The notes under the pieces are model-generated. The model was given only the letters and a program-made list of their open reading frames with translations, made no database searches and had not been told where the DNA came from. The position numbers were made by a program, and so were the translations under genes. A DNA stretch of 64,000 nt from NCBI GenBank assembly GCA_031935845.1, contig JAJBWA010000026.1, positions 6,206-70,205 of the forward strand. Direction: 5' to 3'. This DNA comes from UBA9732 sp031935845 (lineage in GTDB: Bacteria > Spirochaetota > Spirochaetia > Sphaerochaetales > Sphaerochaetaceae). This document shows positions 26,163-34,782 of the stretch, piece by piece (position 1 is the first letter of the stretch; each line of letters starts with the position of its first letter).

Positions 26163-26892
26163 TCTGTAACCCCTTGGTCAATTTGATTTCTTTTAATATC
26201 TTGCCGGCCTCGTCATCAAGTGACGCATTCTCCAGCAGGTCAGGCCTGTTCGACAAAGTCTTTTCAAGCCTTTTGCGCAGCCTCCACTTCTCTATGTTGG
26301 CATGATGGCCTGACAATAATATATCAGGAACCGACATTCCGCAATAGGTCTCCGGTCTGGTGTACTGTGGGTATTCCAGAAGCGGACCGGTGAAGCTCTC
26401 CTCATCGAGTGAGGAATCCGTGATAACTCCGTCTATCAGCCTGTAGACGGCATCTATTATCACCAGGGTGGCTACTTCCCCTGAGGAAATAACGTAATCA
26501 CCTATGCATATCTCGTCATCGACATAACGATCGATTATCCGCTGGTCGATACCTTCGTAATGACCGCAGATGAAGACCAGCTCAGGATCCCGGCTCAGTT
26601 GCCTGGCATAGTCCTGTGTCAGCCGTTTTCCCGATGGGGATGCGTAGACGACACGCTTGTTCATGGCATCAATGCGATCTAGAGCTTTGAAGAGCGGTTC
26701 GGGTTTGATGACCATGCCCGCACCCCCGCCAAAGGGTGAATCGTCACACTTGTGGTGCTTGTCCTCCGCGTACTGTCTCCAGTCAACGATATTGTAGGAG
26801 ACAAGTCCGGACTTGACAGCCCGCGCCATGATCGAATTCGTGAAAAAGCCGCTTACCATCTCGGGAAAGAGCGTGAGAATATCTATATTCAA
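26149..26892 (-). CDS. trmD: tRNA (guanine-N1-)-methyltransferase
   Basis: SAM-dependent SPOUT enzyme making m1G37 in tRNA, preventing frameshifting. It has 247 residues; the trefoil-knot SAM site reads CGHYEGIDQR and IGDYVISSGE (about 112-140), and the catalytic region LEYPQYTRPE lies near 175. Order rpsP-khpA-rimM-trmD-rplS is the classic cluster. The ATG overlaps the rimM stop by 4 bp. Confidence 0.97.
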   Translation of the reverse strand: MNIDILTLFPEMVSGFFTNSIMARAVKSGLVSYNIVDWRQYAEDKHHKCDDSPFGGGAGMVIKPEPLFKALDRIDAMNKRVVYASPSGKRLTQDYARQLSRDPELVFICGHYEGIDQRIIDRYVDDEICIGDYVISSGEVATLVIIDAVYRLIDGVITDSSLDEESFTGPLLEYPQYTRPETYCGMSVPDILLSGHHANIEKWRLRKRLEKTLSNRPDLLENASLDDEAGKILKEIKLTKGLQNGLD

Positions 26893-27398
26893 TCCAACAG
26901 CTCCGCCCTGAGAAGCCTCATGGTTCCCTTCCCGACATCGACATCATCAATGAACACGCCCTTCATGTACGGTACAAGATGAAGTCTGTCGTTCCTGGTG
27001 GTCTTCACCTCAAGCAGAAGTGCCTGGGCTCCGTCCATCACTGAAACCACTTCAGCGACTTCTTCGTTATCATATACCAGCTTCATACCCTGTAGGTCAG
27101 CTGTGTAAACCTCTCCTTCCTCAAGCCTGCTGGCCTGATCTCTAGGTACCAGAATTTCCCAACCGGAAATGAATCTTGCGTCCTCCGGTGAGTCGATTCC
27201 CCTGAACTTCATCAGAAGCTCATCGGAATGCTCCTGCACCTTCTCGACTTCAAGTCTTCTGGTCTTATCTCCACGCTGAACGGTAACTTCCTTCAGCTTG
27301 AAGAAATGATCAAAGTCATCCGAAAACGGATGCACCTTGACATAGCCTTTTACGCCATGCGGGGATCTGATCACTCCGGTTGAAAGGACCTGTCTCAT
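26889..27398 (-). CDS. rimM: 16S rRNA processing protein RimM
   Basis: 30S maturation factor that binds S19, 169 residues. The N-terminal RimM domain starts with TGVIRSPHGVKGYVKVHPFSD, and the C-terminal PRC-barrel region contains VPYMKGVFIDDVD. Located between khpA and trmD with a 5-bp gap upstream and 4-bp overlap downstream. Confidence 0.96.
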   Translation of the reverse strand: MRQVLSTGVIRSPHGVKGYVKVHPFSDDFDHFFKLKEVTVQRGDKTRRLEVEKVQEHSDELLMKFRGIDSPEDARFISGWEILVPRDQASRLEEGEVYTADLQGMKLVYDNEEVAEVVSVMDGAQALLLEVKTTRNDRLHLVPYMKGVFIDDVDVGKGTMRLLRAELLD

Positions 27399-27403
27399 AC
27401 CAG

Positions 27404-27637
27404 TCAGTCCAGTATCTCAAGGCTGGCGTGCTTGCCGCTTTTGGTCGCTGTAGCGCTGAGGATGGTCCTCAGGGCCTTTGCGATCCTGCCCTGCTTGCCG
27501 ATCACTTTGCCGATGTCATCCGGAGAAACCCTGAGCTCAAGAATCGTGGACTTCTCGCCCTCGACCACATTGACCTCGACACTCTCGGGCTGGTCGACCA
27601 GAGATCTGACAATGTATTCAACCAGTTCCTTTTCCAC
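27404..27637 (-). CDS. khpA: KH-domain RNA-binding protein KhpA
   Basis: A 77-residue KH protein. The GxxG loop is GKQGR within DDIGKVIGKQGRIAKALR (about 37-52). In Firmicutes KhpA pairs with KhpB/Jag in cell-division and small-RNA control; that partner is not in this window. Conserved position between rpsP and rimM. Confidence 0.93.
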   Translation of the reverse strand: MEKELVEYIVRSLVDQPESVEVNVVEGEKSTILELRVSPDDIGKVIGKQGRIAKALRTILSATATKSGKHASLEILD

Positions 27638-27641
27638 TTAC

Positions 27642-27911
27642 TCAGTCCTTTGCAGGAGCTTTGGTGGTCTGGATACCCTGCTTTGCAAAAATAGCCTTGA
27701 CTGTATCAGAAGGCTGTGCACCGTTGCTGAGCCAGTATGCTGCTCTCTCAGCATCGATCTTGACCTGGTTCTCTTCAGCCTCGATGGGGTGATAGAAACC
27801 GATCTCCTCAAGGGGTCTTCCTGAATTGGAAAGCCTTGAATCGATGACAACCACTCTGTAATAGGGTCTCTTCTTTGTACCGAATCTCTTCAGTCTGATA
27901 CTAACGCTCAC
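27642..27911 (-). CDS. rpsP: 30S ribosomal protein S16
   Basis: Ribosomal protein of 89 residues, starting VSIRLKRFGTKKRPYYRVVV, the S16 hallmark. It follows ffh by 21 bp and begins the rpsP-khpA-rimM-trmD-rplS block. Confidence 0.97.
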   Translation of the reverse strand: MSVSIRLKRFGTKKRPYYRVVVIDSRLSNSGRPLEEIGFYHPIEAEENQVKIDAERAAYWLSNGAQPSDTVKAIFAKQGIQTTKAPAKD

Positions 27912-27932
27912 GTCTTTTCCTCCTACACGAAC

Positions 27933-29270
27933 TCAATTCATACCCATCTGCTTCATCATTGCAGACTGATACTTTTTATTCTTTGCGAGCTTCTTCATAT
28001 TCAGCCGCATCTTTTCAAATTTCTTCAGAAGATGTCCGACTTCACCTACGGAAGTTCCGCTTCCCTTGGCGATCCTTCTCTTCCGAGCCGGACCAATTAT
28101 ATAGATATTCTGTCTTTCTTGGAAGGTCATTGACTGAATTATTGCTTTTTCTTTCAGCAATTCCTTCTTGTCGATGTCATCTTCCGAGATATTTCCCTTT
28201 GCACCGGGCAGCATGTCGATGATTTTTCCGATTCCACCCATCTTTGTCATGCTCTCGATCTGCTCCAGGTAGTCCTGCAGGTCAAAGGTGTTCTTTGCCA
28301 TCTTCTCCTGCAGCTTGGCGGCCTGTTTCTCGTCAAAAGCCTCCTGAGCCTTCTCCACCAGGGTGACGATGTCTCCCATTCCCAGGATCCTGCTGGCCAT
28401 CCTGTCCGGATAGAACGGCTCGATGTTCTCCATCTTCTCGCCCACACCGATGAACTTGATGGGTTTTCCGACGACTTCCCTGAGGGACATGGCGGCACCG
28501 CCACGGGTATCCGAATCGAACTTGGTGAGGATGACACCCGTGATTCCGACCTTCTCCTCGAACTCCTGGGCGATGGTCACGGCATTCTGACCCGTCATGG
28601 CATCGGCAACGAACAGCCTCTCGTCAGGCTTGACGGCCGCATCGACGTCCATCAGCTCCTTCATCATCTGTTCATCCAGATACATTCTTCCGGAAGTATC
28701 GACTATCAGCACATCATACTGCTCGCGCTTTGCCTTCTTGAGGGCATTCAGTGCAACTGCCGGAGCATCCTTTGAATCCGGTTCGGCATAGACGGGAACA
28801 TCTACCTGCTCGCCCAGAACCTGCAGCTGCGTGATTGCAGCCGGCCTGACAAGGTCACATGCGGCCATCATCACGCGCCTGCCCTGCTTCTTGAGCATCA
28901 AGGCAAGTTTTGCACTGGTAGTGGTCTTACCGGAACCCTGAAGACCCATCATCAGGATTACGGTTACGGTATCAGGACCCTTGAGGTTGAGCTTCTGATG
29001 GTCGGGATCTCCCAGCAGCTGGACCATCTTGTCATAGACGATCTTGGTGAACTGCTGGCCGGGATCCACGGCCTTGAGGACTTTGTCGCCCTTGGCCTCT
29101 TCCATGGTCCTGTTGACGAATCTCCTTACGACCCTGAGGTTTACGTCAGCATCAAGGAGGGCTACCTTTATCTCTTCAACGGCGTCCTGGATGTTCTTTT
29201 CGGTAATCTTGGACTTGCCGGACAACGAGCGGAATATAGATGAGAATTTGTCACTGATTGAATCAAACAT
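27933..29270 (-). CDS. ffh: Signal recognition particle protein Ffh
   Basis: SRP54 GTPase that binds signal peptides and 4.5S RNA, 445 residues. N and G domains (P-loop GLQGSGKTT near 105, DTSGR near 188, TKFD near 247) precede the methionine-rich M domain (about 300-445), which ends KYQSAMMKQMGMN. It lacks a clear Shine-Dalgarno; a -10-like CATAAT ends 9 nt before the ATG. The partner FtsY is encoded at 2620-3480. No 4.5S RNA gene was recognised here. Confidence 0.97.
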   Translation of the reverse strand: MFDSISDKFSSIFRSLSGKSKITEKNIQDAVEEIKVALLDADVNLRVVRRFVNRTMEEAKGDKVLKAVDPGQQFTKIVYDKMVQLLGDPDHQKLNLKGPDTVTVILMMGLQGSGKTTTSAKLALMLKKQGRRVMMAACDLVRPAAITQLQVLGEQVDVPVYAEPDSKDAPAVALNALKKAKREQYDVLIVDTSGRMYLDEQMMKELMDVDAAVKPDERLFVADAMTGQNAVTIAQEFEEKVGITGVILTKFDSDTRGGAAMSLREVVGKPIKFIGVGEKMENIEPFYPDRMASRILGMGDIVTLVEKAQEAFDEKQAAKLQEKMAKNTFDLQDYLEQIESMTKMGGIGKIIDMLPGAKGNISEDDIDKKELLKEKAIIQSMTFQERQNIYIIGPARKRRIAKGSGTSVGEVGHLLKKFEKMRLNMKKLAKNKKYQSAMMKQMGMN

Positions 29271-29279
29271 AACCGAGAA

Positions 29280-29308
29280 ATTATGACTAAAAAAAAATAT
29301 ATTGTCTA
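29280..29308 (-). promoter_or_regulatory. Promoter of ffh-rpsP operon (near-leaderless)
   Basis: TAGACA (29303-29308), 17-bp spacer and CATAAT (29280-29285) on the minus strand, with 9 nt to the ffh ATG. The implied 5' untranslated region is only about 2-3 nt. Confidence 0.55.
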
Positions 29309-29328
29309 GTGTGGTTCAGGCGGCTCTG

Positions 29329-30189
29329 TCAGCTATGGGTGACAGAAAAGTTCCATTGTCTGAGAACAGTAGCCTTCTCCTCTTCAGACATCCTTCCGAG
29401 CACTGCACTGTACAGGACGTCGGTGACGAAGATCTGCAGGATCCTGGTCAGTGTGGAACCCGTGCGGTATTCATAGCCGGATGCAGGAATCTGGAGCTTG
29501 ACGTCGGCAAGACGGGACAGATGGTTGTGTCCGATCTTGGTCAGCGTGATGAGCTTTCCGTTGCTGTCCTTGACTGCCTTTGCGGCGGAATTGACCAGCT
29601 GGTCCTCTCCGAAATAAGAAATGCCGAATGCAACCATATCCTCGGTCATGGAATATGACTGGGCAATCTGCAGGTTGACGTCCTTTGTGTAGATGACGTT
29701 CTTTCCGAGTCTTGCAAGCTTGTACTGGAGGTCATTCAGGATGACTTCTGCAGAACCTGTTCCCAGAAGGAGAACGGTCTTGGAACGGTAGATTAGGTCA
29801 GCTGCGGCATCGACTGTCTTGGGGTCCAGGATGGACTCAAGGTTTGCAAGGTTCTTGCTGGTGAACTTGATGTACTGGACGATCAGTTCCCTGGTTCCCA
29901 GGCCGGAGTCATAGAAGTTGCCCATCACCTGCTCCGGCTCCTCTTCCCTGCCTTCATTGGAGAAGACCTCACGTGAGAGCCTGATCTTGAAGTCGGAATA
30001 GCCGTCGACATTCAGTCTCTTGCACAGCCTCACGACGATTGCGGGGCTGGAACCTGCAGCTGCTGCAAGTTCAGTCATTGTCATGAATAACGGAGCCGAG
30101 GGGTTCTGGAGAACGTAATCGGCAATCCTTCTCTCTGACGAGGGAAGCTCTTTTTCTATCTGTTCAATTAAAGTCAGTAAGCTCTGCAT
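29329..30189 (-). CDS. MurR/RpiR family transcriptional regulator
   Basis: A 286-residue regulator with an N-terminal HTH of the RpiR family (about 1-77; MTELAAAAGSSPAIVVRLCKRL contains the recognition helix) and a C-terminal SIS sugar-phosphate isomerase-like domain (about 120-250; VLLLGTGSAEVIL). Such proteins sense phosphosugars. No sugar-metabolism gene is adjacent, so the targets are not evident. It has a good promoter with extended -10 and no Shine-Dalgarno. It is divergent from greA across a 304-bp gap. Confidence 0.88.
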   Translation of the reverse strand: MQSLLTLIEQIEKELPSSERRIADYVLQNPSAPLFMTMTELAAAAGSSPAIVVRLCKRLNVDGYSDFKIRLSREVFSNEGREEEPEQVMGNFYDSGLGTRELIVQYIKFTSKNLANLESILDPKTVDAAADLIYRSKTVLLLGTGSAEVILNDLQYKLARLGKNVIYTKDVNLQIAQSYSMTEDMVAFGISYFGEDQLVNSAAKAVKDSNGKLITLTKIGHNHLSRLADVKLQIPASGYEYRTGSTLTRILQIFVTDVLYSAVLGRMSEEEKATVLRQWNFSVTHS

Positions 30190-30196
30190 ACTCGCA

Positions 30197-30225
30197 ATGA
30201 TACCATAAGTAAACGGTTTTGTAAA
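30197..30225 (-). promoter_or_regulatory. Promoter of the RpiR gene (leaderless, extended -10)
   Basis: TTTACA (30220-30225), exact 17-bp spacer, TGG-TATCAT extended -10 (box at 30197-30202), then 7 nt to the ATG at 30189. Predicted transcription start is at or one base before the ATG; no Shine-Dalgarno. Confidence 0.7.
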
Positions 30226-30339
30226 GAATTTTTTAATTTTGAAAATTTATTTTATTTTATATTTATGTAAATTTTCATTCACGCGCGCCTCGGAAAGTAT
30301 GTCCGCAGACAGGTTTCCGGGAAAAAGATACAGGCATGA
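30226..30339. other. A/T-rich spacer between the divergent RpiR and greA promoters
   Basis: Part of the only gene-free stretch above 300 bp (30190-30493). The first 60 bases are almost pure A/T and could act as an UP element or a bent site; the rest holds nothing I can name. No tRNA-like or small-RNA fold was recognised. Confidence 0.4.
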
Positions 30340-30368
30340 TTGCCTTATTGCGCTTTCCATGTTATTAT
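30340..30368 (+). promoter_or_regulatory. Promoter of greA
   Basis: TTGCCT (30340-30345), 17-bp spacer and TATTAT (30363-30368). Transcription would start near 30375, giving a leader of about 119 nt before the greA ATG. Confidence 0.6.
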
Positions 30369-30397
30369 ACAAGCAGAAACAGAAAACGATACTAATG

Positions 30398-30428
30398 CCG
30401 AGCAGACGAAAGTCTGCCCGGTTTTGTT
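30398..30428 (+). terminator. Terminator-like hairpin in the greA leader
   Basis: CCG-A-GCAGAC, GAAA tetraloop (30408-30411), GTCTGC-C-CGG, giving nine pairs with one A-C mismatch, immediately followed by TTTTGTTT. It lies between the greA promoter and its Shine-Dalgarno, so it can act as an attenuator or produce a short leader RNA. Confidence 0.65.
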
Positions 30429-30493
30429 TACGTCGGACGCCTGGTGCGGGAAAAACTGCAAAATGGTGCTGCGTAAAGAAAAAGGAGCGTGAA

Positions 30494-33172
30494 ATGACCG
30501 CAGAAGAAGTCAGGAAACTTATCAGCGAAGATTTATGGCAGGCAACATCAGTCGATTCCGTCGGAGTGAAGGAATTCGGCATTCTCGATGCCGCAGCTGA
30601 AAAACTGACGGAAAACGATGACAGGATGGAATTCAAGGCACTTTGCGACCAGGCAATGGAAGAAAGCGCAAAACCGTCCATCGCAACAAGCTATCTGGCA
30701 ACCACCATCGGACGCCATCCGATGGATGACAGACATATCTTCCATCTGCTCGAGCAGTACTACATGGCATCGAAGTGGCCGGAGGTCATGTTCCTCGGGA
30801 ACAAGATCCTCACCTTCACGGAGAGCCAGTACGCCCTCAAGGTCCTTGCAGAGTGCTATGCAAAGAACAACATGCAGGACAAGAAGATAGAGACATGGGA
30901 GCGCCTGATCAAGGTTGATTTCGAGGAAACCGACGTCCTGTACAAGCTCATCGATTACTTCGAGAAGAAAGGTGACGTGGACGCCACCATCAACTACTGC
31001 AGGATCCTTCTCAGAAGACACCTCAAGAAGCAGGACGTCAACTCCATCATCCTTATCTGGGACAAGATCATTGCCCTCAGGTCCGATAACCCCAAGTACC
31101 TCATCGGTCTGGCCGAGAAGATCGCCGATTCCCTCGGCGGAGACAGAGGTGTCTTTGCCTTCGAGACCATCTACGACAAGGTTGACTGCGACCTCAATGC
31201 AAGGATCGACATCCTCAAGAAGATCATCCGCTTTGCACCGCATGACAAGATCTCGCGTGACAAGCTGGTGGGACTGTGGAAGGAGAAATACAAGGACAAC
31301 AGCAGGCTGGACTACTGTCTCAACACCACCGGAATCCTGGATGACTATCTGAACATCAACGTGGCTATCGAGAAGTTCGAGAAGCAGATCGGCTTTGTCG
31401 AGGGTGCCTTCGTATTCCACGAGACATGGAAGCTCGGACAGATTAAGGGCATTGCCAAGGACGACATGAACATCATGTTCGGCAGCAAGGGTCTGCATAC
31501 AATGAGCTGCCAGATGGCCTACTCCAGCCTCCGCGTGCTTCCCAAGGGACACATCTGGGTCCTGAAGGTAGCTTTCCCCAAGGAGAAGCTGGCTGAGAGA
31601 TTCATGGACAAGACCAAGATCGAATGGGGTCTCAAGGTCCTGCTCACGTCCTTCAACGACCAGGCATCCCTCAAGCAGATGAAGGCAGAGCTGGTTCCGT
31701 CTGTTCTGTCGGAATCCCAGTGGGCAGACTGGCAGGCAGCTGCAAAGAAGGAACTCACGGCCAATCCGTACTTCGGAATCAGCGAGACCGACAGCGATGT
31801 CTACGTCCTCAGGTCCACTCCCATAACCTATGAGGAGAAGACCTTGGCCCTGTTCAAGGGAAAGAAGGAATTCTATGCCAAGCTCAGGATCCTCAGGGAC
31901 TTCCTTGCACACAAGGGCGAGACAGAGAGCGACGAGTTCACGGCCATGATCTCCTACTTCGAGGGCAAGGCCATGGTGACCGATCCCGACGGAACGGCCG
32001 CATTCCTTGTACTGGACAACCTCAAGAACAAGAAGGGAATGTCATTCATCACGCTCAACGGATCCTTCCTTGACTTCTACAACAGGATCGGCGACAAGAG
32101 GAAGTTCTTCGAGTCCATCGATGACAACGAGGTCAAGAGAAGCTTCATCGAGGAAATCAGGGAGAACGTTGACAAGTGGCTTGACGTCATCGTTACGCTC
32201 TACCCCTGCTACATGAACACGTTCATGGCCAACGTCATCTCCGCCGGCTCGAAGAAGAGACTCTACAAGATCCTTGCAGACTCCGTGATGACATACCGCG
32301 ATGATCCGGACTTCTTCATCTACCTTACCAACGCATTCTCACTCAAGGAATGGGACAAGGCAAAGGTCAGTGCCGAGACCCTGATGATCACCAAGCTCTC
32401 GCTTCTTTCCATCACCAACAAGAAGATCGACAACTCGATAGACGTTGCCGACAACAAGAAGAGACAGGCCCTGCTGATGGATGCCCTGTTCAAGAAGGAC
32501 AAGGAAGTCCAGAACTACCTTGACGCCGCCGATGAGGCACAGGCACAGAAGCTCTATTCAATCCTCAAGGGAATCCCGGGAATCGAGACCGAGCGCCTTT
32601 CCGTCAAGCATACCATCATCAACAGGTTCAGCAACTACGAAGAAATACTCGGAGAAAAGCCGGACAAGGAAATCGACAGGAAGAAGATAATCCCCACCGG
32701 ACTGCTGTGCACAAAGGCAATGCTTGAGGCCAAGAAGCAGGAACTCGACCACATCATGAATGTCGAGATTCCGGAGAATTCCAAGGAAATCGGAACAGCA
32801 AGAGCCCTGGGAGACCTTAGGGAGAACGCAGAGTACCAGTACGGAAAGGACAAGCAGAAGAACCTGAACTTCCTGATGAACAAGCTTACCGACGAGGTTT
32901 CCGCAGCCCAGGTAATCCTGCCGGAGAACGTGGACCTTCAGTATGTTTCATTCGGAACAAAGGTCACCTTCAGGGACAACAAGACCGGAAAGGACGTGTC
33001 ATACACACTGTTCGGACCTTGGGAGTCGGATCCCGCAAGGAACATCCTGAACTTCAAGGCTCCTCTGGGACAGGCCATCTACAACATGGAAGTCGGTGAG
33101 ACGAAGAAGTTCAACATCAACGGAATCGACTACGACTACACGGTCAAGTCCATCGAGCTTGCGGAATTCTGA
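30494..33172 (+). CDS. greA: Transcription elongation factor GreA, long spirochaete form
   Basis: The 892-residue protein has a normal GreA module only in its last 160 residues: the coiled coil with ALGDLRENAEYQYGKDKQ (acidic tip near residue 775) and the FKBP-like C-terminal domain ending KFNINGIDYDYTVKSIELAEF. GreA rescues backtracked RNA polymerase by stimulating transcript cleavage. The first 730 residues are mostly helical, TPR-like at about 20-300. Long GreA proteins are known from spirochaetes such as Borrelia. ATG 30494 is chosen for AAGGAG seven nt upstream; the frame is open further upstream without such a site. A terminator follows in the end of the facing NUDIX gene. Confidence 0.93.
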   Translation: MTAEEVRKLISEDLWQATSVDSVGVKEFGILDAAAEKLTENDDRMEFKALCDQAMEESAKPSIATSYLATTIGRHPMDDRHIFHLLEQYYMASKWPEVMFLGNKILTFTESQYALKVLAECYAKNNMQDKKIETWERLIKVDFEETDVLYKLIDYFEKKGDVDATINYCRILLRRHLKKQDVNSIILIWDKIIALRSDNPKYLIGLAEKIADSLGGDRGVFAFETIYDKVDCDLNARIDILKKIIRFAPHDKISRDKLVGLWKEKYKDNSRLDYCLNTTGILDDYLNINVAIEKFEKQIGFVEGAFVFHETWKLGQIKGIAKDDMNIMFGSKGLHTMSCQMAYSSLRVLPKGHIWVLKVAFPKEKLAERFMDKTKIEWGLKVLLTSFNDQASLKQMKAELVPSVLSESQWADWQAAAKKELTANPYFGISETDSDVYVLRSTPITYEEKTLALFKGKKEFYAKLRILRDFLAHKGETESDEFTAMISYFEGKAMVTDPDGTAAFLVLDNLKNKKGMSFITLNGSFLDFYNRIGDKRKFFESIDDNEVKRSFIEEIRENVDKWLDVIVTLYPCYMNTFMANVISAGSKKRLYKILADSVMTYRDDPDFFIYLTNAFSLKEWDKAKVSAETLMITKLSLLSITNKKIDNSIDVADNKKRQALLMDALFKKDKEVQNYLDAADEAQAQKLYSILKGIPGIETERLSVKHTIINRFSNYEEILGEKPDKEIDRKKIIPTGLLCTKAMLEAKKQELDHIMNVEIPENSKEIGTARALGDLRENAEYQYGKDKQKNLNFLMNKLTDEVSAAQVILPENVDLQYVSFGTKVTFRDNKTGKDVSYTLFGPWESDPARNILNFKAPLGQAIYNMEVGETKKFNINGIDYDYTVKSIELAEF

Positions 33173-33598
33173 TTACTTCAGATTTTCAAGAAGGCAGCGC
33201 ACCTCAGATCTTACGAAAGGTCTGAGGTCTTTTTTTGTCCGCTTGCCCTTCCCCGTCAGCTGATCCAGAGGCACCCATTCATACTCGGAGAACTCATCCG
33301 GGGCCAGACGGATGCTTTGGTCGAAGGAATCGACTGCATAGAAGAAAGTGGTCCATCTGAAGAAAGGAACCTTCAGGGTCCAGCTGCATATGAACCGCGA
33401 ATCCAGCAAATCGAAATCAACTGACATTTCCTCCCCCAATTCCCTTTTTGCGGTGAAAAGCTCATCCGGATCTGTCCTGTCCCTGCTGCCTCCGGGAACA
33501 GCCCACTTGCCGTGGAACGGTGTGTCCGAGCGTCTGCCCATGAGCAGACGGCCGTCCTTGACAAGGCCTATGCCGGCTCCGCGATACGGAAAACGCAT
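33173..33598 (-). CDS. NUDIX hydrolase
   Basis: A 141-residue protein with the core RELGEE of the Nudix box (around residues 53-58), preceded by the usual WAVPGG strand. The box is slightly off consensus: the first Glu is replaced by Pro and the closing Gly by Ser. A nucleoside-diphosphate-linked substrate is expected, possibly an oxidised nucleotide, but not provable. It begins 3 bp after the tgt stop and is the last gene of the rimP-to-NUDIX supercluster. Its final 65 bp also contain the greA terminator on the opposite strand. Confidence 0.85.
   Translation of the reverse strand: MRFPYRGAGIGLVKDGRLLMGRRSDTPFHGKWAVPGGSRDRTDPDELFTAKRELGEEMSVDFDLLDSRFICSWTLKVPFFRWTTFFYAVDSFDQSIRLAPDEFSEYEWVPLDQLTGKGKRTKKDLRPFVRSEVRCLLENLK
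33201..33236 (+). terminator. Intrinsic terminator of greA
   Basis: Stem ACCTCAGA (33201-33208) with TCTGAGGT (33221-33228), 12-nt loop, then CTTTTTTT. It lies wholly inside the 3' end of the convergent NUDIX gene because greA and that gene have no gap between stop codons. Confidence 0.82.
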
Positions 33599-33601
33599 TT
33601 C

Positions 33602-34762
33602 TCAGGCCCTCACGCAGCGGCCGTCATTGGCATAGAAACGCTTGAGGTAGTCTTCCTTGAATGACTTGAAGCGGTCTTCCTCAATGGCCTTGCGGGCACG
33701 GAGGATCAGGTTGTACAGATATGTCAGGTTGTGTTCCGTAGCCAGCATGCCGCCGAGCATCTCGTTGCACTTGAACATGTGCCTCATATAGGCAAGCGAA
33801 TACTCGGTACAGGCACGGCATGTGCAGCCTTCCTGGATGGGGCCGTGGTCGAACTCGTTGAAGGACCTGCTGAGAGTGAGCATTCCGTCATCAGTGAACA
33901 CGCTTCCGTTGCGGGCGGTACGGGTGGCAAGGACGCAGTCAAAGAGGTCGATTCCGTTCTCTATGGCCTCAAGGATATAATCCGGAGTACCTATGCCCAT
34001 TACATAGCGAGGCTTGGTATCCGTGATGTTATCTGCAGTCAGTGCAAGGAAATGGCAGAACATCTCCTTGGTCTCTCCAACGGAAAGACCTCCGATTGCA
34101 ATACCCGGGAAGTCCATGGAACTGATTGTCCTGGCGCTCTTTACACGCAGGTCTTCATAGAAACCGCCCTGCACTATTCCGAACAGATTTCCCCTGAATG
34201 CGCGGCCGGTAAGGTCCAGCAGGCTGTCACGCCTGACAATGGCACGTTCGGCCCAGAGATGGGTGATGTCCATGGCGTTCAGAGTCTCCTTCCAGGAGAT
34301 TCCGGGAGCGCTGCAGACATCAAGCATCATGGCAATGTCGGAACCTATTACCTGCTGTATGTCTACTACCTTCTCGGGTGTGAATATATGCCTTGAACCG
34401 TCGATGTGGCTCTGGAACCTGACGCCCTCCTCATGGATCCTGCGGAGCTGACTGAGCGAGAACACCTGGAATCCGCCGCTGTCGGTAAGGATGTTTCCGT
34501 TCCAATGGCTGAAGTTGTGAAGTCCGTCGAATGTCTTCAGGACCTCCACTCCAGGGCGCAGATACAGGTGATATGTGTTGCCCAGAATGAGGTTGTACCC
34601 TATTCTGGCCACATCATCATGATGTATGCCCTTGACCGTGCCGTTGGTGCCTACGGGCATGAAGGCCGGTGTCTTCACAATGCCGTGCGGGAGCTTGATT
34701 TCTCCTGTCCTGGCCTTGCAGTGTGCATCCCTGTGGTGTTCCGTATAAATGATATTCTGCAT
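33602..34762 (-). CDS. tgt: Queuine/preQ1 tRNA-guanine transglycosylase
   Basis: Exchanges G34 for preQ1 in tRNAs with GUN anticodons, 386 residues. Motifs: LTDSGGFQVFSL (first catalytic Asp), GGLSVGE, the nucleophile region FDCVLATRTARNG, and the zinc site CTCRAC...H near 305-335. ATG 34762 is chosen because AAGGA lies 6 nt upstream; the frame is open further upstream into lptG but without support. It follows lptG by 20 bp. Confidence 0.95.
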   Translation of the reverse strand: MQNIIYTEHHRDAHCKARTGEIKLPHGIVKTPAFMPVGTNGTVKGIHHDDVARIGYNLILGNTYHLYLRPGVEVLKTFDGLHNFSHWNGNILTDSGGFQVFSLSQLRRIHEEGVRFQSHIDGSRHIFTPEKVVDIQQVIGSDIAMMLDVCSAPGISWKETLNAMDITHLWAERAIVRRDSLLDLTGRAFRGNLFGIVQGGFYEDLRVKSARTISSMDFPGIAIGGLSVGETKEMFCHFLALTADNITDTKPRYVMGIGTPDYILEAIENGIDLFDCVLATRTARNGSVFTDDGMLTLSRSFNEFDHGPIQEGCTCRACTEYSLAYMRHMFKCNEMLGGMLATEHNLTYLYNLILRARKAIEEDRFKSFKEDYLKRFYANDGRCVRA

Positions 34763-34782
34763 TTCAGTTCCTTGAGACACAA

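Noticed and set aside
30239..30493. N-terminal extension of greA by 85 codons
   Set aside because: It would cover the promoter and leader hairpin, begins with a TTG without a Shine-Dalgarno, and looks non-coding; ATG 30494 has AAGGAG.
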